Part shown: positions 35,447 to 47,264 of the stretch, in pieces
Layout of the letters: the number at the start of each line of letters is the position of its first letter
Position numbering within the stretch: the first letter of the stretch is position 1
Origin: Helicoverpa zea
Taxonomy: Eukaryota > Arthropoda > Insecta > Lepidoptera > Noctuidae
Assembly (NCBI RefSeq): GCF_022581195.2
Contig: NC_061470.1
Span: forward strand, 2,542,001-2,606,000
Direction of reading: 5' to 3'
Length of the DNA: 64,000 bases
Program-made: the position numbers and the translations under genes
The notes under the pieces: model-generated
What the model was told of the DNA's origin: nothing
Database searches by the model: none
The model's input: only the letters and a program-made list of their open reading frames with translations

Positions 35447-38400
35447 TTAATCTAAAGATAATGTCCTAAAGGTCCCCGGCATCCCCATGTATTGGTCGTT
35501 GAATTTGTCACGCTGTCTCTTCGACTCGTCTGTGCGGGCTTTATGCATCTCCTTTAGGAGTTCCTGGTGAGCTTCTGATGATAGGCACTTGACTAGATTT
35601 GCTGGAAGCAGATAAGATTTCAATTTATTGAAAATTATGTGTCAAAATTAGGTAGCAATGAAAAAGTTAACACCAGAATTGTTTACATTATGATAATTGT
35701 TTTGGTGTTGCCTCATACAAATTATGATTGATATCTTTAATCTTGGCTGCATCAATTAGGCATGCTACTTGTTAGCCTTTTCTATTGAACATGGATATCA
35801 CTATAGACTATTTACTTTAAGTTTTTAGCAATAGAGAATTTAGAGACCCCGCGCACTGCAAACCTTTTGTTTGATTGAACTCATAAGTCAATGTGGTGAA
35901 GAATGGTACACGGCCAAAAAATTTAAACTAAAAAGTTTGAATGTTCTAAATAAATCTGTCAACCAATTGTTTATTTTAGCTCCGTCAATAATTCTGCATG
36001 GTGCTCTTAAAATAATACTCAAACTTACTTCTTCTGAAACAACAAACTCACCATGCAAAATCTTGATCGACTGTTCTTTCCCTCCATACTCTTCAGGCAG
36101 AATATCCACTGGCAGGAACTCTTTCAATCCTTCTACGGTAGAAGCCACATGGATCCTGCTTGCTATCTTCTCTGAGAAGAACGGCTTCACGATCTTCACG
36201 AAGCCATCAATAAACTTGGACCCGGTTAGGAATATTATGCCTTTTATTTTTGTGCCATAGCCTTCCTGTAAAGGTAAAAAAAATATAAGTACACAATGAT
36301 ATTTTTGCAAAGACTTTTTATGCAAAGGCTCTGAGACTTTTTTTTTTCGACGACGTAAAAAATCATCAAATGACCCCTCCCGCTGTGGGTTAGCAGCGGT
36401 GAGGGAGTGTCAGACTCTTACTGACTAAAAACCGTCGTGTTCCGTCATAGGCCTTTTATGTACCAGGGCCGCGATATCTCTTTCGAACAACCCGCAGCTT
36501 TCGAACAACCCGCAGCTAGGCTTTGAGACTAACGTGGATTTTGTTATATTTAAATGGTATAATGCCAAGCCTCCTGGATTGGTGTTCGCTGAGAGAGGCT
36601 TCTGTTCCCAAATGGACAGCAATAGGCCGATATGATTGATATATTTAGTGTTTATAATGAAATCAGTATTATTTGGATTGGGAATATATGTGTTCACGAA
36701 CTAGAAGTAGACTAAACATTGAGTTGAGTATTGATACTTATTCCTTCCCACTTACCGTTATGATTGGTATGAACTGCTGCAAATCAACCAAATTGAGTTT
36801 CGACAGAACATCGGCTGCACTGGTATCGAAAATATCTCCAATTAAGGTAAATCCTCTGCAGTAGTCATTTGACTTCAGGTATTCTGCTGTCTGAAACAGT
36901 TTTATAAGATAAATCATTAATAATTATCGAATATTAAAGGTTATATGAACATATGCCATTTCTTAGTACTTTTTTGTTGTGGATTGGTAATTTCATACTC
37001 TAAAGTCTAGGTTTCTAAACTCAAAATCAATTATTCAACCTTGGCTACTAAACGGCACTTTTTGAACGTCATTATTAAAGAGATTTCCCGAAACGTATAC
37101 TCTTCACCTCATGTATTTTCGCAGGGAAGAAGAAATGGCGCAAAACACTCCCCGCAAATAATTGGTATCCGTGATATTGGTTGGTCTGGCTTTTTATCAA
37201 ACCAGTAAACTTATCCTTGGGATTTCGGTTTAGGAGGGTATCACGATTTACAAACTCAGTAGGGCAAACAAAATAATTAGAAGTAAAAATAAAACCGACT
37301 CCCAAAAACACTGAAAAGCAAAAAAAAACTATTCTTAGGTGCATCGGCCTAGAAGTCGGTGTCTAATGGATGTAACTAAGTTTATAACGCCACCGACTTC
37401 TAGGCCGATGCACCTAAGAATAGTTTTTTTTTTGCTTTTCAGTGTTTTTGGGAGTCGGTTTTATTTTTTTGTAAAAAGTTTTTTATTTTTAGCTTTTCAG
37501 TGACAAGCATAGTTGTCACTATCCGCATGTCATATCCGCAGTGGAAAGTTCTCATCAATACGAACAATATAAGCCCAAGCACGAGGTAGTTTACATATTC
37601 AATTGTCGAGTTCCCTCGACCTTCGCTGGTCTCCATCATCAGGTCAGCTTCAAACCTTCACTGTTGCAAAGGTCTCGTCAATATGAACAAAATAAGCCCA
37701 AACACGAGGTAGTTTTTTACACATTCATTGTTCAAGTTCCCTCGACCTTCTCTGGTCTTCATCATCAGGTCAGCACCAAGCCTTCACCATTGCATAGTGT
37801 TATCAGACATGCGCCTTAGTGTCAAGTTTTTACCCTACGTATGCCTACGATTTTCGAAAGTTGCCCTCGATTTCTCAGGGTTTCCATCATCAGATCCTGA
37901 CCTGGTGACTATGGGACCACCTGGGAGGTAAACCCTATCAAACAAAAAAAAAATTTTGCAAATCGGTCGAGGCGTCTCTGAGTAATCGGTGAACATACAT
38001 AAAAAATAAAAAAAAAAAAAAAACAGATCCCGACGAATTGAGAACCTCCTCCGTTTTGGGAAGTCGGTTAAAAATACTTACAATGACAAAGAATTTGAAT
38101 AGCAAATTGTAGTCAGTTTGGCTAATGTCAGAGTCCGCTCTCACTTTCACGATGACTACCCTGTGGTATTCTTCTGTTAGAGTCGGCACGAGAGCAAAGT
38201 AACTGGAAAAGAAAAAAAATATAAAATTATTTTCAAGAATATTTTCTGCATCTCTCACAGTCCAGAAACGTAGACTCAAAAAAAAACGGAATGTGCTATT
38301 GTGGAATATAATCATATTCGAAAGAGAATCTACCAAAGTTTAAAGCTTTGAGGGCGCCTGCACAAAATTTTCAGCAAAATACCACACCGCACATTGCCTC

Positions 38401-41049
38401 AAGTACTGCCTACGTGCAGCTACGTTTATCATATGTAGATAAACTACATAACCGAGAAAGGAAAGATGACCGGAAAAGCCATAAGAAGATATAGGTCAAT
38501 CGTCTTCTTGTAGGTCAATCGTATTCTTGTAGATAAGGTAACGTACGGTAGGCGTGACTAGAACTAACAAGGCATTCGGGATCCTTGTCAAATCAAAACT
38601 AATCGGTCTAAAATTGGTTTTCATTGACCGGCGATTTTATTATTCAAGACATAGAGTATAATATTGGTTTAGTTATGTATGTAAAGGTTAAAAATAGGCG
38701 GTGAACTTACCCTCTATCCAACATTCTAGCTATCTCGCTCTCCATGAGGTTGGTGGTATCAAAATACTTCGGCATCAATGTTCTAAAGGTGCACATTTTG
38801 TCTATTTGTGTCTTCGCCCGTTCTAGGGAACCTTTGCTCGTTACTATACACCTTTCTATGTAGGCTTTATCTGGAAATAGTAAAAGAATAATCATCACTA
38901 TATGCCTTTAAAATCTTACTATCCCATTGCAGGCTGCAGGATTGCGTTGAGAAAGCAAGGGTTGGCGATTTCAGACTTTTTAATTCAAGGGCTCCGTTCC
39001 TGTATCTCGCGCTCGCCCTCATCGGCAAGCATGGGCCCTAGTATAGTTCGGCCATTCAGAGAATGCGTTCCTGACACGTCGCGATTGAACTGACGACGTA
39101 ATAACATTCATTGATTATTGATATAATAATGTTGTTTTAATGCTCCTCAATTGTTAAAACGGTAAACAACCAGCAAAAATATTTTTATCGTAACTGCAAC
39201 GCCATTGCAAAGTTACGTCGTCAGTTCAATCGCGACGTGTCAGGAACGCATTCTCTGAATGGCCGAACTATAGTAAATTTTATTAGGCCCACACAAATTA
39301 TTGTCTCTAGTAAGTAAAACAACGTATGGATTATTGGGAATAGCTACACATGGCAAGTATTAATTTAGAAAAGCTACATTGGTAAATTACATAGAATCAA
39401 AACCGCACTCAGAGTACAGGACGCATGGCAGTTTGCTAGTAAATAGATTGTAAATTTCATGCAGAAAGCCTCTATGTTATGTGTCCAAATTAAATGACAT
39501 GAGATTAAAAGATAAAATTATAATATTTTTTTTATTTTCATGAAACACTTGGTAACAACATAAATGAGAAATTGTAAAGTACAAGCATATTTAATTACGT
39601 TGGCAACTAACTTCATAATACTTTTGCAAGCCTTGAAAAACAAGTTTTTTTTTTACGTAAACTAAGTAATAACACGTTGTGACACGTAAATTGTAGTTTT
39701 GTACAAAAAACTGTTTGTAATGTCAGACAATAGTTAGGGTTCTGTAGACTTCAATTTTGTAATCCACATCTGACTAAAATGCAATCTGCCTGTCTGTCAA
39801 TCTTTTTTTAGTAAATAAATGAGCAGAATTCCATGAAACTTGAATAAAATCTGGACTACTAAATTAGTTAAATTATGGTTATCAATACTCCAATAGTGAT
39901 TTAGTGAAGAAATTTTTTTTTGTTTGTTTGTAGTGCTCCAAAAGTTGTGAACCGATTTAAAAATGTTTTCACTGTTGGACAGCTATACTCTTCACGAGTA
40001 ACATAGGCTACATTTTATCCCTACACGGGCAGTAGTACCCACAGGGCGCGGGTGAAACCGCGCGAAAATGGCTAGTAAACCATATACTAGAAACAGCCTG
40101 TTACGTGCAAAATACATAAATACTTGATAATTGTCCTAACCACATACTAATTATCTTCAACATAAACTACATAAACGTTTAAAGAACACGCTGAAGTCAA
40201 GTTTTGAGGAAAAAGTCAAAGTATAACAATTAGTTGACCCTAACACAGTAAATGACACATAAGAATGAAATAACGGTATAATTATACTTTAGAATCACGA
40301 ATGGTCAAAGAAATAATATGGCTTTATTCTTTTCTAGCACTCCTATATGCCAACCTGACAGAGATTTGCGAATTAGATTGTCATGAAGGTATTCCTCAAT
40401 TCTCCCATTTTTATTTATTCCAACAATAGGTCAATCAATACAATAAAATCGTGGAAAACTATAAAACTAACTAGGGCAACTTGCAGGTTTAATCACCAAA
40501 CAAGCCAGTGCCATACTTTTGTCAAATCCACCTGAAAGTCGCTGGTATGGAATTGTATCAACGACTGCGACTGTGTAACAATCGAAGACTAATCTAGACA
40601 CACGGCAGTGTGTCCGCCAAGTTCGAGCAAAAAAAGCGACACACCGGCCGTGGGTTATATTACACGAACCATTTCGGGCCAAATTCGATACATATATTAC
40701 AATGCCCAGCTTTACGTACCCTTAAGGGCATGGGAATGGCTTTGTGACAGTTCTGAACCATCAGATTTTGCCCGATATTGGAATCGAACACCGATCTGCA
40801 TAAGTCACAGTCAGCCCTGGGTCTCCGAAACCAAGCAGCTCAGCTGCTGATATAAAAATAATGATAACTGTTATACTCACTATAATCTTTCTTAATTAAA
40901 TGTTCCTGTGTCTGCAACCATTTATCTATAATAGCGATAGCTTGCTCTCTATTTTGTTTATTATCTAGATTATTTTCCTTTCTTATATCTGCTACTACTT
41001 GTGGTCCGTATCTGACTAGTTGGCTTTCTGGTTCTATTATATCATCCAT
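35447..41049 (-). CDS. CRAL-TRIO lipid-binding protein, alpha-tocopherol transfer protein-like (gene 4)
   Basis: Six exons on the minus strand: 40881-41049, 38711-38870, 38082-38202, 36756-36890, 36052-36265 and 35447-35601, totalling 954 nt (317 residues, TAA). The N-terminal helices include DKWLQTQEHLIKKDY and KAYIERCIVTSKGSLERAK. The lipid domain has NDYCRGFTLIGD, EGYGTKIKGI and LPEEYGG (residues 251-257). The tail is MGMPGTFRTLSLD. The ATG at 41049 is the first in its exon, but the frame stays open for 22 codons upstream to an acceptor (AG at 41119-41118), so the start could lie in an earlier exon. Introns hold an R1-clade 3' tail (36339-36517), a foldback element (37289-37466) and a 231 bp MITE (39042-39272). 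A hydrophobic-ligand carrier by family; ligand unknown. Confidence 0.92.
36339..36517 (-). mobile_element. R1-clade 3' tail with 13 bp target duplication
   Basis: Poly(T) at the left, then the same 3' UTR as 1934-2099 in reverse. Flanks are AGGCTCTGAGACT (36326-36338) and AGGCTTTGAGACT (36518-36530), one mismatch. Near its 5' end 'tttcgaacaacccgcagct' is tandemly doubled. In a gene 4 intron. Confidence 0.8.
37289..37466. repeat. Foldback repeat with about 75 bp arms
   Basis: 'ctattcttaggtgcatcggc' plus 'ctagaagtcggtg' on the left is mirrored by 'caccgacttctaggccgatg' and 'cacctaagaatag' on the right. The pairing extends through the A-run and 'cagtgtttttgggagtcgg', with a loop of about 28 bp. 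In the third intron of gene 4. Confidence 0.7.
37467..38070. repeat. Interspersed repeat with internal 135 bp duplication
   Basis: 'caatataagcccaagcacga' with 'gttccctcgaccttcgctgg' (37565-37630) recurs at 37686-37755. It ends with the 'gagaacctcctccgttttgg' and 'gaagtcggttaaaa' motif shared with 33150-33186, just before the 38082 exon border. Confidence 0.5.
38495..38625 (-). repeat. Repeat fragment shared with 2255-2345
   Basis: 'gtacggtaggcgtgactaga' and 'cttgtcaaatcaaaact' are reverse complements of 'tagtaactgatcacgcctac' region words and 'ttggttttgatttgacaag' at 2255-2330. The family is not identified. Confidence 0.4.
39042..39272. mobile_element. 231 bp MITE with 60 bp perfect terminal inverted repeats
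   Basis: The left end 'tatagttcggccattcagag' and right end 'ctctgaatggccgaactata' are exact reverse complements. The match continues to 'gacgacgtaa' (39042-39101 against 39213-39272). TA at both edges fits a TA target. In intron 1 of gene 4. Confidence 0.75.
39895..40078 (+). mobile_element. Helitron-like element
   Basis: (TTTG)n block, 'cactgttggacagctatac', 'gagtaacataggctacattt', and the end 'gcgggtgaaaccgcgcgaaa' plus 'atggctagt'. Well preserved at the 3' end. Confidence 0.6.
40594..40690 (+). repeat. Short copy of the CTAGACACACGGCAGTGTGT repeat
   Basis: About 95 bp nearly identical to 29376-29465 ('gccaagttcgagcaaaaaaa', 'acgaaccatttcgggcc'). In gene 4 intron 1, followed by a SINE head fragment at 40735-40850. 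Confidence 0.6.
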
Positions 41050-41117
41050 GTTTGAAGAAATGGTGGTATTGGTGGTAAGCTTCTTAATTTGGTCTTCAGT
41101 TTTTTGAGGTACTGGCT
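41050..41117 (-). other. Probable upstream part of gene 4 exon 1 (5' UTR or N-terminal extension)
   Basis: On the minus strand a 3' splice site (ttttcattgcag) ends at 41118, and the following 68 nt join the gene 4 ATG without a stop or another ATG. It is either leader sequence or 22 further in-frame codons (PVPQKTEDQIKK at the start). A donor exon upstream was not identified with confidence; a TCAGT initiator at 41555-41551 is one weak candidate. Confidence 0.45.
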
Positions 41118-41784
41118 CTGCAATGAAAATTAGTGTAATATTAGAGGTATGATGACTACTGCTGGGTAAAAGTTGGTTGTAAGATTAATTTGTCATCATA
41201 ATAAAAAAAAAACTCGTTAACAATTTCGATACAATTTTCTCAGATTTTAGAACACATTATTCATTTAAAATACACAGGTATCTATTTGTACTACTTTAAG
41301 GAGTGCGGTATATATTTTTTCTGTTACAAATTGGTGTTAATTGGAGGCTCACAGATTAACATTTTAAATTGAACTTGTTCAAATCCAAGATACACAAATA
41401 CTGTTTTTTTTTCTGCTATTGATTCATGACAAAATCTTTTTTATTATTAAGTCATTGTTTTAATTTAAAGACTTTTAACACAGTAAGAATAGAAAATAAT
41501 TAATTCACTAACCTTAACCAACGTTCTGTCTTATGATCGGTTCATTTGAGACTGACTACATTATACAACGTTTAACCATGTACCACAACGATTATAAGGT
41601 AAAATAAGGTTTGCTACAAACTAAGAGATTTTGAAACTGACTTGACGCAACTTTTTGTCGTCTTAAGTAGCAAATGTTAAATTACGACAGTCAGTCGTTT
41701 ATTGTAAACTTAAATATAATTTGTAATTTTATTTTGAGGAAGCAATTTCACAAACTCAAAAATAATACAGGCCAATTTTTTTGG

Positions 41785-41915
41785 TGTCAAATTCCGAGGT
41801 GGGTGCAGCGTGAGATAGCGTCAGACTCTTACTAACTAAAACTCATCATGTTCCTTCTTAAGCCCTTTAAATACCAGGGTCTGTAAATCTTTCGGAAAAT
41901 CCTGCAGCCCGGAAA
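41785..41915 (-). mobile_element. R1-clade 3' tail, diverged
   Basis: Minus-strand 'gatgagttttagttagtaag' and 'agtctgacgctatctcacgc' match the family. Upstream of gene 4. Confidence 0.45.
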
Positions 41916-42114
41916 TAATATTAGCCTTACACGACATTACTAATTCTGTAAAGTAATAGAATGAGCTTACAAATAACGTTAAAAATGGAGATCTATTGCG
42001 TAAAATGCGATTCATCGTAAAAATAATTTTCTGTACAATTCTTAATTTTAATGTCGTCCATAGTTTCATGAAGAGGTCGTGGCAAATAGTGTTCGGAAAA
42101 GGCTAGGCACATGA

Positions 42115-42165
42115 GATATAGATTTAATGGCATACAATAGATATAGATTTAATGGCATACAATAA
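42115..42165 (+). repeat. Two-copy 25 bp tandem repeat
   Basis: 'gatatagatttaatggcata' plus 'caata' occurs twice in direct succession. Confidence 0.7.
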
Positions 42166-42403
42166 AAAAACAACAATAGTAAATGCGCTTTTAACGCCTA
42201 TGTAGATGCCTTCTTAAAATTCGTCGGTACATATTGTGAGACGGTAGACACTACATACACGGGTGCAGACTGATTAATGATACACAATACAGCTCGTTGG
42301 ATGATTCGCGACTAACAAAGAATATTTTGGGTACCAAGTTGCATTAAACTCAGAAATAACTTTATATCTATTTTTATTTTACTATGTTGATGTTGTTTTA
42401 TAC

Positions 42404-43671
42404 ATGTTATGGACCAAGTGATAAATTGAGCAGTATACATAATGCCCGGTCATTATGAAAAATGCCCAATATGAGAGTGCAATTTGATAATAATTATTCA
42501 ATTAATCAAATTGACCGGGCACTATACATATTGCCCATGACCTTTTGGGCAAAGTAATACAAGCAACGTAATAACATATTTATATTCAATTTTTTATTGT
42601 TATTGCCATTTAATTTAAAATTAACTAAATATTAAACCACTTAAATAATCAGCCTCATGATTTGGATTAATTATGAAGGACTTCTGCCTTAAAAATCCAC
42701 TAGTTTTTGCATTTAAAAGTTAAGGAAAGTCATATTTAAAGGGTGCTTATTAAACAGGCTCCTTTTTAATATAATTATTCGCCCCGAATAATGTATGTTG
42801 CCTTCTTAATTACTAAGTCAGCCACAATTAACGAGCATCTAAATAATACTATCTCAGCCACTCGTTATCTTCTAAGTAAACCACTCTAAATACAACTCCG
42901 CATGATGGTTATTTTTTAGCATCTAAATTTGTAGCATGCATTCTAACAGTAAACTTCTAAAATACTATTAAATGACATCATAAAATTTATTTATTTAGCT
43001 TCTAATTTTTTAACTCAGTACGTTTAAAATGTAAGCAAGCAACATGCAGCAAGCATGGCTTCTGTCACGGCTCCGGTGCTGCGGGGCTCCGGCGGTCCCA
43101 TGCGAGCTTATCGTCGCAGATGGTTTTCACGCTCACCGCCGCAGCTTCGGCTTGCTGGCCGGCTCAGCCGGCCAGCCTCAGCCGCGTCGGCGAGCGTTAA
43201 AACTACCTGCGCCTCAGCTCGCAGGCCGCCTCGCCCCTCCACACTTACGCGGTTTTGAATTGCACTCTAGGGGTAGGACAGACAAGACTACGTGGAGTCG
43301 GTTTTGCAGCGATACGTTTTCGTCACATCATCCTCCGAGCCTTTTTCCCAAACTATGTTGGGGTCGGCTTCCAGTCTAACCGGATGTAGCTGAGTACCAG
43401 TGCTTTACAAGGAGCGACTGCCCTATCTGACCTCCTCAACCCAGTTACCCGGGCAACCGTTACGTGGGATACGTTTTCGTCACTAACTTCAATTTTTTGC
43501 TTTATTATCAAATTGCCCAACTGTCATGTAGCAATATAATAATGCCCGTGCAATGTGATAAATAATGAAGTTAAGATAGTTATTAATCACTTGGCCCGAT
43601 AAAGCTAGACATTATTCATAATGCTCGGGCATTATTTATAATGCCCGAATTAATCACATGGTCCATAACAT
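42404..43671. mobile_element. 1.27 kb terminal-inverted-repeat DNA element, non-autonomous
   Basis: The left end 'atgttatggaccaagtgata' is matched by the reverse complement of the right end 'taatcacatggtccataaca'. Both subterminal regions contain repeated TAATGCCCG words in both orientations (42440, 42465, 42515, 43540, 43611-43650). The centre has a GC-rich block (43040-43260) and a nested SINE. No transposase ORF. Confidence 0.65.
43327..43467 (-). mobile_element. Truncated SINE nested in the 42404 element, 16 bp target duplication
   Basis: Minus-strand SINE body of 141 bp ('gttgaggaggtcagataggg', 'gccgaccccaacatagtttg'). GATACGTTTTCGTCAC occurs exactly at 43311-43326 and 43468-43483. Confidence 0.85.
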
Positions 43672-44625
43672 ACATACTCATTATCGAGATTTAAAAACTT
43701 AATAAATTCATTTGGATTTTTTATTTTCGGCGACACAAAAGTCGCTTACAGTTGCCCACTTTGTATGTGAAAATAAACCGAAGTTGCTAAACTTAGTGGG
43801 ACATAATATTTTTTTTTTTTCAAAGATTAATTACCTTTGTGATAAATTCTTTGGATAAGAATTCATAAGTACATTCATAATATACTGAGTAGAGATCTAA
43901 TTGGCTTCTTTGGCTGTTTGCAAATGATCCACTTCTAAATACTTTATTGACTTATATTAAAACTATATTATGTACTTTAGTTATTCTCAACAGTTTAGTC
44001 AAACATTTGTCATTGGTCAGTCACATTTTGCCAATCTACGAACATATCGAATCCCAAAAATAAATAGTAGGTACTTTTTTGCACACAATTACCTATGTTC
44101 TTTTAAGAAATACAGTTCTTGAACCCCAATAATATAACAAGCTTTCCCATGTATAGGAATTAGATTTTTACTTCAAATATAAGTACATTCAACATACCGA
44201 AAGGTATATATTTTTTTGCATGTTTGTTTTTGTGAACTTTGTTTTTTTTTTATGATTTTTTGTTTTATTTCGGTTCTTTTAAATTAAGTTACCAAAACAA
44301 TGTCATATCAAAGACATTTAAAAAAATATTTTCCTAAAATTACACGAATTTACGTCAAGAGGTACTAAAATAAAATAATACAGGTAATCAAAATGACTCG
44401 TTTGTAAACAACCTTAGATTTCTAAATACTTGACTAAGGTATTATTATTGACGTAAGTAGTAATAAGTATGTGTTATGTGATGTCAAGTTTATATCCATA
44501 TACAACAGAAACCATTATTATATATAACAAGTTATAATAGAAGGTCATTTTTGGGCTAACCTATTTCTAGGTATTCATGTGTCTACTATTTCTAGCTTTT
44601 TACTACTTTTAGCTTTTACTATTTT
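43672..44625. other. AT-rich intergenic stretch
   Basis: Nearly 1 kb without recognised gene or repeat ends; long T runs only. Confidence 0.4.
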
Positions 44626-44633
44626 TAGCTTTG

Positions 44634-45000
44634 ACTGCCTCGTTGGTCTAGTGGTCGCAAGCGCGGCTGCTGTGCTCGAGGTCTCGGGTTCGATTCCCGG
44701 GTCGGGCCGAAATCGCTTTGTGGGTTTTCTTAAACTTTCACAAAGCAGCCCGTAGTCTGGAAGTTGGTGATTGATTCACCCGTGCATCGGAGAGCACGTA
44801 AATGTCGGTCCTGCGCCTGATCTCTTTCCGGTCGTGTCGGATGCCGTCCCATCGGGTTATGAGAGTGAAGGAATAGGGAGTGCACCTGTGTCTGCGCAAA
44901 TGCTCGTGCACTATAATATGTCCTGCGCAGCTGGCTGATCTCCTTAAGTGAGAACAGCCGCCGTGGCCGAAATCGGCCGTGGACGCCATTATTTCTAGCT
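44634..45000 (+). mobile_element. Full-length tRNA-derived SINE (second family)
   Basis: A-box TTGGTCTAGTGG and B-box GGTTCGATTCC head a 367 bp element that continues with 'tcggagagcacgtaaatgtc' and 'cgtcccatcgggttatgaga'. The flanks 'tatttttagctt' and 'tatttctagctt' look like an imperfect target duplication. The head lacks a fully pairing acceptor stem, so it is not a functional tRNA gene. Confidence 0.75.
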
Positions 45001-45204
45001 TGGCGAGATCCAAAAAAAAAGATATTCATATAAATCAGTTAAACTTTTTGAAATAAATGAGTTTAATGTGCAATGGGCGGATTGTGATATTTTTCAATTC
45101 GGTCAAGTAGTTTTGGAGCCTATTCATGTCAAAAAAATGTACCATCAAATCTTTCTTCTTTACACCTAATGTTATTAATGTAGAGTAAATTATGAAGTAC
45201 TTAC

Positions 45205-45402
45205 AGCTTTTGCCCGCAACTTCGTTCGCGTGGAATAGTGACTACCAGCAGATTTTTGATTTGACCAATAGATGGCGCTATATGTCCGGAATATATTTTT
45301 TTTTTTTTGTAATAAAAACTATCCTATGTCCTTTCTCAAGTTTCAAACTATGTCTGTACCAAATTTCATACAAATCGGTTTAGTAGTTTAGGCGTGAAGA
45401 AA

Positions 45403-45433
<31 letters not shown>

Positions 45434-45470
45434 GTTACTTTCGCATTTATAATATTAGTTTGGATTTGGA
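45205..45470 (-). mobile_element. MINE-type Helitron-like element with (GTCT)n block
   Basis: Minus strand: 'aaactaatattataaatgcg', (GTCT)n, 'cacgcctaaactactaaacc', 'cgccatctattggtcaaatc', end 'cgaagttgcgggcaaaagct'. Nearly identical to 59034-59309, differing mostly in repeat and A-run length. Confidence 0.7.
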
Positions 45471-45499
45471 TTTTACTCAGGACGGTAAAACGGAAGCTA

Positions 45500-45900
45500 T
45501 AGGTACTAACAGTCGATAATTACACCAGTCTAATTATGAAAAGTACCACAGCTGCACTTAACTAAATCTGGTTAAACTAGACACTGACCCCGACATAGTT
45601 GGAAAAGGCTAGACAGATTGAACTTATACTTCAAAAGAGGATAAACTCTTAATGAGAAAATGGCTGTTCATAAAATACTGAGATACACAAAAGAACTGAC
45701 GGAGCCAACATTTATTCTTTTGTTTTTTTGGACATCATCAAAAAGTATGAGAATATTGAACGATGAAGAATGTCATTTGTGAGATGACGGCAGAGAGAAT
45801 AGTGTAGGAGTGTGGAAGCAGAAAACATGCTGCGCCCACTCCTATGAAAATTGAGATAAGGGCAGGAGAAAAAAGTGGCAAAAATTTACTCAATAAAACC
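45500..45900. repeat. SINE remnant followed by RTE-like 3' relic
   Basis: 'actagacactgaccccgaca' (SINE, to 45625), then 'aattgagataagggcaggag' (45858-45877), the RTE-type end also seen at 56290-56310. Confidence 0.4.
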
Positions 45901-46667
45901 TGTTTGTAATCCTTCTGGAGCCTGTAGTGTACCAGAGCCGTGGTACTAACTTAGGAATTATTTAAGTCAAGTGGTTCTTCTATTCCATTCACATTGGAAT
46001 ATGGTATCCGTCACTATAATAATTTTCTTCACAAACACTTCACAATTTCACACTACATATTTTACAGTCCGAATATTTTTTGAAAATATCTGGGTATAAT
46101 AAATTATTCTACCTCAATTTCACTGATACTACTCACTGATACCTACCTGATCTTAGACTAGACTAAAACCAGAAGCATTGTTATCAGATCACCGGTGTTA
46201 TCTGATAACAGAATGACATCACAATGGCTTCTTCAAGTTCATATGTGGAACATTGGGTAGAAAATATTTACATCTATTGAAAGTATAAAACGTATTAAAA
46301 TTTAAACTATGTCATTTTGTTTTCAGAAATACTATTAATCAAAATATTAGTTTTTGCAGTGAATTAGGAATCAGTTATTTTTAGAAACATTGTTAAACTT
46401 ATGTCAATCTTTTTTTAACTTTTAGCTAATCGTTTATATTGTTTTTTAAATCATATGTTCATGTATTACGAGTATATTGCCCTATTTGACAGTGTCGGAG
46501 GGCAATGAACTTGAAGTTTTCAAGCCGTCAATCAAATAAATATCTTTGTCTTTAGTTTTTGCTATTTGTACGTAAAAACAAGTGTAATGTTGGCGTCTAT
46601 TAATAAACATTATCATGATAAAGGTATTCATTTGTTCATAGAATAAGTTTACATACTTAGAGCGGTT

Positions 46668-46865
46668 GGATTCATCTGCCTAGCCTTTTCCCGACTATGT
46701 TGGGGTCGGCTTCCAGTCTCACGGGGTTAAACGGATGCAGCTGAGTACCAGAGTTTTAAAAGGAGCGACGGTTTGCCTACCTATCTAATCTTCTCAAACC
46801 AGATACGCAAGCCACCCAATACCCCCAGGTAAGACTGGTTGTCAGACTTACTGGCTTCTGACTAT
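46668..46865 (-). repeat. SINE body fragment
   Basis: Minus-strand match: 'cccgactatgttggggtcgg', 'agactggttgtcagactta', 'ctggcttctgactatcctc'. Confidence 0.55.
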
Positions 46866-47264
46866 CCTCAAGACTCAAATATTTTTGGAGTTGGATACTT
46901 TAATTTGAATACGAATTCACATACTATGAAGTTGACATACACTACTTACTTACAGTATTATCTTGATCCAAAAATAAAACAAAAAAAAAAAATCCTATTT
47001 CACTTCACAAAGAACAGCTAACATACACAACATTTTGTCTTACAAAAACAAACTCGGTAGTCAGATACAATCGGCCTAGCCACTTGTTTATATTAGCTAT
47101 CTGCCTGTAATATTATCTCGACAAGTGTTCATTATGTTGATTGTCGTTATTACATGTTTCTTCATAAACGTAGTGTTACGATATTTACGGAAATTGTTTG
47201 AAGGTTTGAGGTTATTTCGTCTTTTGTATGGGGGTTCCGTAGGTTAATTTAGGTTTTTTTTTCT

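Noticed and set aside
35871..36260. 129-codon + strand frame
   Set aside because: Antisense to the 214 nt exon of gene 4, which has clear splice borders and LPEEYGG.
43044..43379. 111- and 67-codon frames
   Set aside because: Open because of the GC-rich centre of the TIR element and the nested SINE; no domain is recognisable.
44634..44710. Functional tRNA gene
   Set aside because: A and B boxes are present, but the acceptor stem does not pair and the sequence continues as a SINE with copies elsewhere.
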